This document shows positions 10,294 through 22,200 of a DNA stretch of 64,000 nucleotides, in pieces. The notes under the pieces were generated by a model, which was not told the origin of the DNA, searched no databases, and saw only the letters and a program-made list of their open reading frames with translations. The translations under genes were made by a program, and so were the position numbers. The stretch covers positions 2,976,001 to 3,040,000 of the forward strand of contig JAALGY010000032.1 in the NCBI GenBank assembly GCA_032358165.1. Reading direction: 5' to 3'. How positions within the stretch are numbered: position 1 is the first letter of the stretch; every line of letters starts with the position of its first letter. Source of the stretch: Diplosphaera chodatii (Eukaryota > Chlorophyta > Trebouxiophyceae > Prasiolales > Stichococcaceae).

Positions 10294-11536
10294 CTAGTTT
10301 CGAAGCGCCTTCTCGCCAGTCCGCTCCACAGCCAGCGGCCTATTGAACCCCCCCTGCATCGTGTAGTCCTCTCGATTGAGTGGAAGGCAATTCATACAGA
10401 AGAGACGAAGCATAATTCAATAAGCATCAACAGCAATGCATGCCAGCCATCGCGTACACCGACCAGCTGTGCCATCTGGTGCGCCGCACCTTGCGGTTCA
10501 TGTACTGGCGCGCCTGCCGCTTGGACTGCAGTTTCACTGCACCAGCGTTCACGGAGTCGTCCTCCACGTGCCTACCCTGTGTTGTGTCAAAGCCCTGTGC
10601 AAAAGCAGACGTTGTTGAGTTGCAGTGTCAAGGGTCCATTGGCACCCGGTGCAACCCTCAGGCATTTGCAGCGCAGCAGACCATTGCACGCCGTTCAAGA
10701 TAGCCACTCACGAAGGGGATCCCCATGGCCTGCATCATCTGCATCTCCTCTGGCGTGATGTCAGCATCCAGGTTTGGCAGCGCTTCCTCCTCCTCCTCCT
10801 GCTTGTGCTTGGCTGCCTCCGAGGCCACAACCTCCTCCTTGTCCTCCCGCGAGCGCTTCTGGCCAGCATCCTGCGGCAGACACCGTCATAGCATTTGCCT
10901 CTAGCTGCTGGCACATCTGCAGTGCAGCATTCCGCAGCCTAAGCTGCATCCCTGCAGCTGCCTGCACCACTTGCAGGAATGGTGTGTCGTGCGGTCATGC
11001 ACCAAGCACCTCTGCATGTGCATGTTCGTGTCCTCGACTGCGGCTGCGCTTGCGGGAGCCATTCTCCTCGCGATGCCGTGTGCGTGAACGATCCTCATCT
11101 CTGTGACTCTCCCGCTTGCGGTTCCGGCCGTCGTCGCGGGGTCGCTCCCTTTCTCTGTCCCTACCCCCGTGCCGCTCCCGATTGCCATCCTCCCTGCGAA
11201 GCAGAGCAGCATGAGCACCACTGCATCGCTGCACAGGCCTTGACACCACAGCAGTTCAGTCAACATACCGGTCTAGCCGGTGCTGATGGACGCTGAGTAT
11301 ACCACTAGTCAGCTCACCCACCATCGTTGCAAAGGGAATGCGAAATGCAGTGCATACCTTTGGGACACGTCGCGGTCGCGGTGACTCCCTCGGTCACGGT
11401 CGGCGTCCCGATCTGAGCGGCGGTCACGCTCACGGTCACGGTCGTTGCTGCGGTGCTGCTCCCGATCCCTCTCGCTGCTCCGGTGTCGCTCACGGTCCCT
11501 GTCACTGCTCCGATGCCGCTCACGGTCTGTGGCCAT
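10294..11536 (-). CDS. SNRNP27: U4/U6.U5 tri-snRNP 27 kDa protein (SNRNP27), RD/RE-rich
   Basis: This is a component of the spliceosomal tri-snRNP, involved in 5' splice-site handling. The ATG at 11534-11536 opens an exon of Arg/Asp/Glu/Ser-dipeptide repeats ('DRERHRSSDRDRERHRSS'), followed by a second RE/RD-rich exon. Next come 'DAGQKRSREDKEEVVASE', a five-Glu run and 'PNLDADITPEEMQMMQAMG'. The family's diagnostic C-terminus is then built from two small exons: 'GFDTTQGRHVEDDSVNAGAV' with 'SKRQARQYMNRK', and, after an intron, 'GGFNRPLAVERTGEKALRN' with the stop at 10294-10296. Human SNRNP27 has the same order: acidic/MGF, 'FDSTKGKKV', 'QYMNRKGGFNRPLD'. The last exon was recognised from its splice acceptor and conservation. 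Confidence 0.9.
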
Positions 11537-11584
11537 GGACGCTTTGGAGGGTGCAGTAGCTCCGCTGCCCCGCTGTCCGACACT

Positions 11585-12129
11585 TCAGCTGGTGGTGCTG
11601 CCCTTGACGCCGGGAGACGTGTGCTGCTGCTTCGCGTGCTGCTGAGCCTCAAAGGCCCGCTTCCGGCGGTTGAACTTCGTCTCCTTGTCGTGCAGCGTAT
11701 CAAAGTGCGTGACCTACGATCGCACGCAGTGGTGCGCTAGCTGTCGGATCTTCCTGGGCATGATGTAAGGAAAGGAGCGCAGCACGCTGACAGCAGGCAG
11801 CGTGTTATGGCCTGCAACAGCTTATTGCTCACCCAGGAGTCGCGGCAGGCCGCCTCGTAAGCAGCACGCGCCTTTGTGCACCTATCAGGAACCGGCAGGT
11901 CCAAAGCAAATTCGAGCCCAAGGCTCTCGATGCACGCAAAAAAGGCGTTTCGTGCCTGCGCATGCGCACAAATTGACGCATGGTGGCATTGCCAGTGCTG
12001 CAAGCGTCTCGACACAAGGCACATGGGCAGGTATCCACACTGCTGCAGTTTGACTATCGAACTGACCTGGTGGCAGGCCTGCCGCGACTGCTTGAGCACG
12101 GTTGTGTCGATGGGCTGTTGCTCAGGCAT
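11585..12129 (-). CDS. COA6: cytochrome c oxidase assembly factor 6 (COA6)
   Basis: Three exons join in phase 0: 12067-12129 (21 codons), 11833-11955 (41 codons) and 11585-11713 (42 codons plus TGA), giving 105 residues. The protein is a twin-cysteine CHCH-fold protein of the mitochondrial intermembrane space that supports copper loading of cytochrome oxidase subunit II. The first helix carries CX9C ('CHQARNAFFAC'), made only when exons 1 and 2 are joined. The second carries CX10C ('CTKARAAYEAAC'), as in human COA6. After it, 'SWVTHFDTLHDKETKF' matches the family's 'W..(Y/H)FD' region. The stop codon lies only 48 bp upstream of the SNRNP27 ATG, so the two same-strand genes nearly abut. Confidence 0.88.
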
Positions 12130-12502
12130 CAGCGGCCGACTCCCGCTTATTCCGGCCGTGCCTATACCTACTGTACGTTCTTTCGAAGCAGCTGCACCAG
12201 GAGCAAGTGTGCCAAGGTCAATATGCAACTTCAGCGCTGCAAGCCAAGTTCTGCAGATCTGCACATGCTGGAGACTTCTCGAGGACCAGTGGTGAACTGG
12301 CGATCATCAGATGAGGAGGTCACGCGAGGGTCATTGCACACTTCTGCCGCTCGCATCTTGATAGATTGTGTCCAACGCATCAGAGATTTGCTGTCCCTGC
12401 TGCGGTCGTCATCTTCTCTGCACCATTGGAAGCGCACCCACTGCGGTGCAGCGCATTTCAGGGTGGAACCAATCAGGCAGACCCTAACTTGATGAGTCCA
12501 GC
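12130..12502. promoter_or_regulatory. 373-bp divergent promoter region
   Basis: COA6 (minus) and the secreted-protein gene (plus) diverge from this short interval, which must hold both transcription starts. I could not recognise a specific element. Confidence 0.45.
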
Positions 12503-14682
12503 ATGTTGGCATTGAGTGCAACTCATGTTGCAGCTGCAATTCTTTGCAGCGCATTGCTTCTGCTAACACTTGCTAATGGAGCGCATGGCGCATTTGAGGC
12601 CCCCGAGTCGGTGCACCGCCGTGCGTTCTTCCAGCTGGATTCCAAGCGTCTGTCGCAAGCCATGTGGCTGGATGGAGCTGTGAACCATGGGGTGCCCTCC
12701 AGGTTCCCGTGCAGCAGCCTTGAGGGCGCAGCATGCCTGTACAGCTCACCAGAGCGGGTCACGTTTTGCTGAAGGTGCTCATGGCATGACGATGGCTACA
12801 TTGCTCTGTACGCTTTGCACTGTTCAAAAGCTTTGTATTCGAAAGGTGACCTCCGCCCTTGAACTTGATACAGACCTCAGCACATCGTTGCTGGGAGGCA
12901 ATGCGGGGCCAGCAGACAGCAGTGGTGCCGCCAAGATGAAATTGGTGCTGCTCAAACCTGGTGATGGGCAGGGCATCAAGGAGCTGTTGAAGTCATTGGA
13001 GAAGGTCGAGGGGTCGACTGGTGCATCTGGTACTGCTGCTACCAGGTGCTTGCGAGTCATGGCCTCACCTGCAAACTTACCTCTAGAGCGGATGTCATGC
13101 AAACTCGAAGTCACCTGCGAACTGCCCAACCACAGGAACCAGGATGAAGCGCAGCAGCTGTTGGAGAAGAGTGGCGGCGAGGTCGTCTTCGAGGGGGACC
13201 CTGCCAGCATATCTGACGTCGACAGCGTGGCTCAGGCAATGCTGTCGGCCATGGGAGTGCCTGAGGTGCACTCCTTGTTCAGCTCCCTGCACCTTGCCCT
13301 GCATCACCTGCCCATGGTCGAAAAAGATGCGAGCTTGACACTGCAGACCAGCATTGTGCCAATGCAATATGCTGGGTATTTGCAGACTGGACGAGTGGCA
13401 GACTCTCTGAAGCAGCAGCTGGCCAAGATGCTGACAGAGGCAGAGTTTGCGCCGGAGCGTGCCAAACAGAACACTGCAGCGGCTGCCACAGACGACAGCC
13501 CGGAGGGTGCAGACTCCGAGGCCACCAGCAGTGCACCTCAGGTGACTGGCGGCAGTGTCAGCAACAGCCAAGGGGACAGCGGGCATCCCAGGCAGCGCCA
13601 GCAGGGTGCGACGGAAGACACACTGCCACCTGACGATCTGGGGACCTCCATCAGCAACTTGCTGAACAGCATCCGGGCCGTGCAACAACATGCTGGTGCG
13701 TCCGGCAGCAGCCAGCCCGATGCGACAGTGCGATCAGGAGCAGAGCCTCTCGCTGAGGAGCATGCCTCGCAGCAGCCAGCGGCAGAGACGGCACAGCAGC
13801 AATCAGCGTCAGACAGGCAGGCAGAGCCAGTGCTGGAGCCAGAGCCTGAGCGAGGGCCGGAGTCACAGCCTCATCCGGAACCAGATCCGGGGTCAGAGTC
13901 CGAGCCAGGGACACATTCTCAGCCCGAGCCTGAGCCTGCAGCTGTGGACGCTCCTCAGCAGTTGCATGCGGGGCAGCCGCGGCGGCGGGCTGCAGGGCGG
14001 GGCAGCAGCCAGCGCCACAGCAACGCCAAACAGCGCGCAGCACCAGCAACCAAAAGCACGCACGACGCTGCCAACACTGCGGCAGCGCAGGACAAGCTGT
14101 ACGTAGATGACGAGACTGGCGAACAGTTTGTGTTATCGGATGAGGTAATTGCAGTCTCGTGCATTGCTGTGCTGGCTAATAACCCGAGTCTGCACACTCC
14201 ATGCAAACACCTGTGGCAACCCACTTCTGGGACGCATTGCCTGTATGGACTTAAGTGAACCCGAACGGCATACACATCTCTGTGTACCTACAGGTGCTAC
14301 CAGAAGGCGAGGAAAAGGTGTACATAGACGACCGCACCGGCAACACATATGTTGTGTCAGATGATGGGGGTGCTGATTCTGGCAGCGGCGAGCGCGTCGG
14401 GCGCCTCAGCCGGCGGCTGAGTGATAACCAGCGGTGGCTGGATGGATTGTCTGACCAGGAGTACGATGAGTACATGGTGAGCACCTGGCCATGTCTGCCC
14501 GCAATGTCAACTGCACCCTGTGTAATCTGCAGACTTGCCGTCCGTAGTAAACATATCGGCGGTGAAAGTACGGGCTGCTGACGTGAGCCTTCCGTGATAC
14601 GTAGGACAACTATTACGACCAGCTCGACCGAGAGGATGCTGCTCGCGAGGAGCAGGCGGGTGCGGAAGGGGGGCAGATGTGA
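12503..14682 (+). CDS. unidentified secreted/lumenal protein with Pro-Glu repeats and duplicated YxDDxTG module
   Basis: Exon 1 begins at the ATG at 12503 with a clear hydrophobic signal sequence ('AAAILCSALLLLTLANGAHG'). It splices near 12759 to a long exon starting 'VTSALELDTDLSTSLLG', with 'MKLVLLKPGDGQGIKELLKS' and 'SIVPMQYAGYLQTG'. A low-complexity stretch follows, with Glu-Pro runs such as 'EPVLEPEPERGPESQPHPEP' and a basic 'QPRRRAAGRG' segment. Near the end 'KLYVDDETGEQFVLSDE' is followed, across an intron, by 'KVYIDDRTGNTYVVSDD', a duplicated 17-residue module. The last exon (from 14607) encodes 'DNYYDQLDREDAAREEQAG' and stops at 14680-14682. I recognise no family. The signal sequence points to the secretory pathway. 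The boundary between exons 1 and 2 is tentative. Confidence 0.7.
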
Positions 14683-15382
14683 TGGGCAGGTCCCAGTGAC
14701 GAGCCGCCTTGAACACTGACAATATGTTTGCAAGCTGATTTGCAGATAGAGCATGCACAGGCTGCAGCACTGCATGTTTTACAGCTGTATTGTCGAAGCA
14801 CAGAGCGTGTGAAACTTTTCTGAAGCATCAACACCAACGAAGGGTGCAGACTCTGTCCTCCCTCCAGTGTTAGTGGGTGGGTCCAAGGTCCAAGGGGATT
14901 CAACATGTGCCAACCGAGCTGGCTTTCACCACCGGGCCTGCAAATTCGCGTGTGCAGTGCAGCGCACGTTGCCGCATTGTTGCTTATTAACAGTTAGGAC
15001 ATACCTTTGACAAGCGCGCAGCGCTTGCCATGGTGGCACTTGGTGTTCTGCTGCCGTGCCATTCTGTGCATGTGGGCTCGAAGGCCGCCAGCCGCTGTTT
15101 GAAACAGCTTTTCGACCTCAGAAGTCCCGCAAAGTCAGCAAGGAGCAGCAAAATTGTGGCAAAGCGTTATCAACGGAGGTGCACCACATCAAGTTGCTAC
15201 GATTGCAGCCCACTTTGCACCTGCAGATGAGCATGTTTCGAGCAAGCACTGCCGATTTCTCGGATGCTGGTGGTTCCGCATATCGCCTGTGTAAATGTAT
15301 AAATATGCAACAGGGAGCTGGCTTCCATGATCAAGCTGCTGCAAATCTGTGAAAGTTGCTTTGCAGCGGAGCGACGGTCATC
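14683..15382. other. intergenic region before ATIC; no gene seen
   Basis: Both flanking genes are on the plus strand. Short open frames exist (for example around 15056-15352) but show no conserved block. The region is expected to hold the 3' end of the secreted-protein gene and the ATIC promoter. Confidence 0.4.
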
Positions 15383-18300
15383 ATGAGCTCATTGGAGCAA
15401 CAGTCACCATCAGCTGCGCAGCAAAAGAATGGTGAGATGGTAGGATCTGCATGGGTGGCATTGAGTTCCTGAGACTGATCACACTCAATTCGGCACCTGA
15501 CCTGCCCAGAGAATCCATAGGTGCCGCTGGGAAGGGCCAGGCGCTGCTTTCCGTGTCAGACAAGCAGGGGCTGACGACACTGGCCAAGGTGAGACCCTGA
15601 GTTGAGTCTGAGATACTATTGCAGCGTTCCTGCGTAAAGACTCAAATTCAGACACACATATTTGCCGCTAGATGGCCACCTGATCGTATCAGGAGGCACT
15701 TTTAACACAAGATGCACCACACAGGAGCTTGTGGATCTTGGGTATGACCTGGTGTCTTCAGGCGGCAGTGCTTCCGCAATTGGGTCAGCGGGTCTGCCGG
15801 TGCGGCGGGTGGAAGAGCTGACTGGGTTTCCAGAGATGTTGGACGGTGAGCTGCCAGATGTGGTACTGTCTTCATCGTCCTCTTGAAGACGCACACAGAT
15901 GCAAAGCGGGGGCTGAATTTCAATGACGCCCTGTCGCTGAAAGGACGGCTGGTGTCTACTACAGTTGGCAAAACATTGTCAGAGTGCAGCACTCAACCTC
16001 GATGTTCGCGAGCCTGCAGGGCGTGTGAAGACACTGCACCCAGGCGTGCACGGCGGCATTCTGGCCCGGCGCAACGACAGCAGCCACGTGGACGCACTGC
16101 AACAGCACGGCATTGCAACGATCGACGTTGTGGTCGTCAACCTGTACCCCTTCCGTGCCACGGTCACCGCCGCGCAGGCGCCGAGCTTCGACACGGCCAT
16201 TGAGAACATTGACATCGGTGAGCAATGACCATCAGTGGCCTATCATTTACCAGTGCAAGTGCCTCTGACAGCTGTGATGAGGGTGCAAAGCCCCGTTGCA
16301 GATTTGCATGACGCCAGCCAGGTTGCAACCTGCAGGTGGGCCGGCCATGGTCCGGGCAGCCGCAAAGAACCACGAGCATGTGTATGTGGTGGTGGACCCG
16401 GCAGACTACTCCCAACTGGTGGAGGTGCTCAGCGGCACCAAGTCGGCAGACGAGGTCAGTGAGGATAACGATGTGATGGCAGGAGCATGTTTGTGAACGG
16501 CTGTGGGCTGAGAGCTGATGGGGACATACTGATGGTCTGTGGGTGACAGGCAGCAGCGTTCAGGAGGCGCCTTGCATGGAAGGCCTTCCAGCACACAGCC
16601 ACATATGACGCCACAGTCGCCGAGTGGATGTGGGGCCAAGTCGGTGAGCACGTATCATGCGGCCGATACTTGCACAATACCAGCTCAGGTGCCGTCAGTG
16701 GTGATCAGCTCAATGGATGTGGTGACAGCTCTGCGAGATTGCAACAGGGGAGGGGCCGCCGCCAGAGCAGTGCATCCCCATGACGCTGGCAGCAGGCCTG
16801 CGGTATGGCGAGAACCCCCACCAGCCGGCAGCGTTCTACACAGACAGGTGGGCCATCTGTCACGGTGTCCATGATGACTGCCTGGTGCCGCTGAGCGCGG
16901 TGGCAAGCCGTGGTGGCGGTGGCGCTTTAGGGGAGCGCACCCACAAAACCCTGTGGATGCAGGTCACTGGCAGAGTCAGAACAGCGGGGCGTGGCAGCCG
17001 CCCAGCAGCACCATGGCAAGGAGATGTCATACAACAACTATCTGGACGCAGATGCTGCCTATGGCGCAGTGTGCGACTATGCAGGTGCTGTCTTGCGTAC
17101 CAGACACCGCCTGCTTGCCAGGTCGCCAAGTGGCTAGCCGGCGGTGAACGGGCGCTCCTGTCTACGGCATTGCATCTGACAGCACTTGCACAGGCTGAGA
17201 CGATGCATCTGTCACCAGTCACTTGTCGCTGGCAGAGCCGACATGCGTGGTGGTGAAGCACACCAACCCGTGCGGCATCGCCAGCCGGGAAGACCTGAAG
17301 GAGGCATACCGCCTGGCGGTGCGGGCGGATCCCATCTCCGCTTTCGGCGGCATCGTTGCTTTCAACAGGTGACCACAATCGACCACCAAGTGCCGATGTT
17401 GTTCCTGGGTGTGAACATCTGTGCCGGCTGATTGTGTCTGGCTGAAGCCACATCGGCCCTGGAGCAGGGTGCGGTATCTGGCTGTGGCACTCCACAGCAG
17501 GCGGTGCCTGGTGTCGTTGCAGGGAGGTGGACGAGGAGCTGGCGGCGGAGATCCGCGAGTTCCGGAGCCCCACCGACGGCGAGACGCGCATGTTCTACGA
17601 GATCGTGATCGCGCCCAGCTACAGCGAGGCCGGCCTGGCCAAGCTGCGCGGCAAGTCCAAGACGCTGCGCATCCTGGAGGCGCCGCCGCGGGCGCCCTCC
17701 GGCCGCTCCCTGCGCCAAGTCGGCGGTGCGACACATCTAGTGATTTTCAGTCCCAACGGTCGCCGCTTGGTTGCTGCTTGCAAGCGTCTGATGGTCCCAC
17801 CATACAGTGACAGGGCTTGCCTTGCTACTTCGTTCCTCAGGGTGCCTCTTGAAGGCCATCCTGCCAGGTGCAAGCCATGCGGGACATCCGCACCTGCGGT
17901 GCTGCTACCTAAGTCTTGCAGTGCTGATTCAGAGCTGGCTGTGCTGCAGCGGGGTGGCTGTACCAGGAGGCGGACAGCCTGCAGCCTGCCGACATCGAGT
18001 TCACAGTGGTTTCAGAGACGCAGCCCACAGAGCAGCAGCTGGCAGACCTCAAGTTTGCCTGGACAGCCGTCAAGCATGTCAAGGTGAGTGAAGCAGGCAA
18101 ATTGTGCATTGCCACCCAGTGCATACTGTGGGCTGGCACTGCAAGGAGCTTGGGGGGCAGCGGGAATTGTTTGAGCCGCTGCTGTGCACGTGTGCAGAGC
18201 AACGCCATCACTGTAGCCAAGGGTACACGGCTGCTGGGCATGGGCTCAGGGCAGCCCAACCGTGTGAACAGCGTGCGCATTGCACTGGAGAAGGCCGCCA

Positions 18301-18672
18301 ATGAGGTCGAGGTAATTTGCCGTTCTTCTGATACTTCGGCTGCCGCCATTTGCCACTATTCTACACACACCTTGATGAGCTTGCCCAAACCGACAGTTTG
18401 TTTCCACAATTTCCTGCGGGCACAGCAGCAGATTGCACCCTGCGCAGAAGATATGTTGGCTGACCCCTCCGATGCGCTGGCAGGGCTCGGTGCTGGCAAG
18501 CGACGCCTTCTTCCCCTTTGCCTGGAACGACTCGGTGGAGTTGGCATGCAAGGCGGGTGTCAAGGCCATTGCTCACCCAGGCGGCAGCATGCGCGACGCA
18601 GATGCCCTGGAATGCTGCAACAAGTATGGTGTTGCACTCGTTACCACTGGCGTGCGCCACTTCAGGCATTGA
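15383..18672 (+). CDS. purH: bifunctional AICAR transformylase / IMP cyclohydrolase
   Basis: This enzyme performs the last two steps of de novo purine synthesis, formylating AICAR with 10-formyl-THF and closing the ring to IMP. The ATG at 15383 opens a short exon ending 'PSAAQQKN', which splices in phase to '[20 protein letters not shown]'. The cyclohydrolase half follows: '[14 protein letters not shown]', '[17 protein letters not shown]', '[11 protein letters not shown]' and '[18 protein letters not shown]'. The transformylase half includes '[16 protein letters not shown]', '[12 protein letters not shown]', the catalytic '[17 protein letters not shown]', '[15 protein letters not shown]', '[12 protein letters not shown]', '[20 protein letters not shown]' and '[16 protein letters not shown]'. 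It ends in the family's 'TTGVRHFRH'. More than ten exons. The full domain set is present with no break seen. Confidence 0.94.
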
Positions 18673-19283
18673 GGGTGTTTGTGCATGATTGGCCGGCGTC
18701 CCAGAAACTGGTTGGTTTCCGTAAAATCAGAGCACACTCCAATGATTGTAGCGCGATGCACTAGTAAACAGGCAGCTTCATCTGTATCGATTGCTGCTCC
18801 TTAGACATATGCTGCTCCACACACACAACTGTCGTTTGCATCACATGCGCCTGCATCACCAGAAAGCAACTCGGATGGCAGCACAGCGAACTGCCTGAGA
18901 CATGAAAGCTGCAAAGGAAACACGGCCACCAGGCCCCGACTGCATGTCCTCTCACGGGCACGCCATACGTTGCAATTCCGATGGGACTGCGTACCCAATC
19001 TGTTCCGAATGCCACTGTTCGTGGAGCAGCATGACCCCGCTGCCCTCGCCGGGCAGTAGTAGCCACGTCCACGTTTGCTGCGGTTCTCTTGCTGCTCAAG
19101 AAATAATTTCCCCTTCGCCTCTGCTGTGCATTCTGCAGCAGCAGGTGGTTCTATTGCAAGTGCAATACCCTGCTGCCATCCCACTTTGCCTGTACACAGC
19201 TGTTGTCGCTCCTGCCGCTGTCACTGCTGCTGCTTGTAGCGGCATCTGACACCGCCATTGCAACTGTTGTCACCACTCTCACA
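18673..19283. other. convergent 3' interval between ATIC and FAB1; no gene seen
   Basis: ATIC ends at 18672 and FAB1 ends, from the other strand, at 19284. Open frames between them are short and match nothing recognised. This is likely 3' untranslated sequence of both genes. Confidence 0.45.
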
Positions 19284-22200
19284 TCACGCGTCGGGCGAGC
19301 GGCGCGGCTGCGGCTGTTCGAACCCTGGCACCAGCGTGAAGTAGGAGGACATGGCAGTGCGGAAGCGGCGCAGGTACTGCTTGGGCGAGATGACGGTGGG
19401 CTCCTTGCCACCCGCCAGAATGCCCGTCGACTTGACCCACGTCTCCAGCTGCTTGTCCCACGTGTACTGCAGCCATGCATCGTACAGTTTCAGATCCCCA
19501 GGCACTGCGAGCTGTAGATGCCTGAAGCTCTCGCATGGGGTGCTGACTTGAGCGCCAACGCCAGACAAGCTGCCGGCCTCGACGATGCACGTGTCGCCGA
19601 CATGCGGCAGAACGACCATTGACGATGGGACGAGGGCAGGCAGCACCTGGCGCACGAAGTCGATGATGCCGACGACGAGCTGCGAGGCATCGCGGTCGAT
19701 GCCCACCAGCAGCGAGTAGTCCATCACCCCCAGCGCCGCCAAAAATGCTGTGTCCGCCCACAGCGCCTCCTCCAGCCTGCGGTGCAGGACACGTTGTGTT
19801 GAGCGTTAAGAGCACAGCATTGCCTGTCTTGGCACAATCACTGGCCATTCCGCACACACATCGTGTATATTGTATCTAACATTCACTGGTGGATATCGAT
19901 TACGACACTTGTGAGTCGGGAGCTTTTGAGGTACATCTGATACTGGAGTTGCCTGCCATGTGTCCTGCACAGTGGTTTGCTCAGCCAAGCCATACCAATT
20001 GACCACTACGAGCAATGACAGCAGGCGTGATGCGCTCATACCGTGCATAGGCTGCCGGGTCGATGAGCAGCGGCGAGGACAGGTTGCTCCGGCGCAGGTT
20101 TTCGTCCATCAGCACGGCGCCTACCCGGGCTGGGTCCTCCGTCGACAGCCGCGCCCGCTCCGACCCCTGTGTATTAAAGGATTCCACCAAACTAGGACGA
20201 CGCAGTTCAAAAGTTTAGTCACTGCACTTACTGCGCAGCAGCGTTGCACCTGGCTGCACGGCAGGATACTAGGTACAGGCAACACTCATCTGATATGATA
20301 CCACGATTTCGATGGCCATTGCTAAGGATTGATCCTTGGATTCAAGGCCATGTGTGCGCGCCTTGAGGTCGTAGATGCGGGTGGTGCCCCGCCCATAGAA
20401 GATGTTCTCCATGACCAGCAGGTCCATGATGCCGTCACGGCCAGCGCCCTTGGCGCCGTCCCCGCCGCCGCCCATGTTCTTCTGCGTCACCTGCGCTCGA
20501 GGATGGCTGCCGTCAGGGCCGGGCACCGGGTCTCAGCCCGTGCACCGACCGCCAGCTCGCAGGCCACACCGCGCACGCCCCGCGCTGGAGGTGCCTGTAG
20601 CAAGCAGGAGCATGGCAGTCTGCACCACGGAGGGGCAGCAGCCAGTCATGCGTGCCTGGTACACGCCCAGGATCTTGGCGAGGCAGGTGTCCTGGCGGCG
20701 CTCCAGCAGGTACTTGAAGTACGCCGGCGCTGTGCCCAGCAGGCTTGCCTGGAGGAGAGGCGTTGGTGTTCATGGATGAGGCGTGGGGGTACGACAGGGA
20801 TATGGTGTAGAGCACTGCGCTGTGCGAGTGCAACCTGCCAGCATGCGATTTTGTCCGGCGCAGTTGGAGGAAAGTCGCAAGCCTAGGCTGGCAGGGTGCT
20901 GCAAGCTTGCTGCAGATGGCACCTTGTTGGAATTGCACTTCCAGCAGCAGCATGCAAGCACTTCAAGACTACATTGCATTGGACGCACCTTCTCTGAGCG
21001 CGACAGCTGCTTGACGATGTAGCGCTCATCCCGGGACTTGGCAAAGTAGGCATTGGACTTCCCACCAGACGAGTCCCACTTGCGGCAGCGTGACAGACTG
21101 GCCACGAACGCTGCCTCGCCGCCTGCGATGCTGCGCCGCCGCAGCTCGGCAAACTGCGGAGCAAAGTAGGCCACCACCTGCATCACAAGGACATCCTAAG
21201 CTCAGGTGGATTACTCCGCCACCGACAAAAAAATTCGTCGCAGACAGCTCCAGCAGTGGTTCTGGGACCTCTCAACACATCGCCACTGTGGACACTGCTT
21301 CCCAGGGTTGGCACAGAGACAGGCCCGCTTTTAGAAGCGGCAAGCAGCACCTGGAACTTGGCGCGCGCCCAGGGCATGCCGGGCGACTCCTCCACCGTGC
21401 AGTGGAAGTCCAGCCGCTCCTCGCACAGCAGCACCCTGTTGCCCACCTCCTCCTCCAGCCCTGGCGATATGAAATGATTGTTCAGCACAGGGCTAACGAG
21501 CACCATCACAGTCGAGCGTCCTTGCAACACCTGCTCTGCCCTTGCGTCGCTGTTCTGCCCTGCAGTCACAGCATACAAGACGTGTGGTGGTGCATCCAAG
21601 CACACCTGGCTGCACGGCATCGCTGCCGCTGGACGAGCTGGCGTCGCCGCCCAGGTGCAAGCTGTACACCTGTGCTGCGAGATCTGCCACCGGCGGCACC
21701 TCCGGCATTGCTCCGGCGTACCCAGCTGCGTCCGCTGGCCTGGCCTGCCGCGGTGCTGGCCCGTCTGCTGGTTCTGAGCTGCCGCCAGCTGTGGGCACCT
21801 CCGGCTGCGCTGCTGAGTCTGAAGTTCCAGGGGCGCTGGCAGATGCCAAGCTGCGCTTTGCTGGCAGTGCAACATCTGCAGTAGACAAGTTGCTTGCGAC
21901 TGAGGCGCTGCGCCTGGCAGCCACAGCGTCACCACCAGCAGGCACCGCAGCAGGTGGCGCTGGTGCGGATGTGGCAGCCAGTGCAGCCGAGATTGCGGCT
22001 GAGGGCGCTCCAGCCGCAGCAGACACGACTGCTGTGGCAGCGTCCAGGAACGACGTTTCAGAGCTGCTGCTGAAAGCGCGCTTCATCGCCTCGCCAGCGC
22101 TGACAGGTTTGCCGTGCAGCACCGTGTTTAGTGCATCCTCGATGTACTGCTGGTACGTCCTGAGATCAGGTGGACACAGTACATATTACACAGCCTGTGC

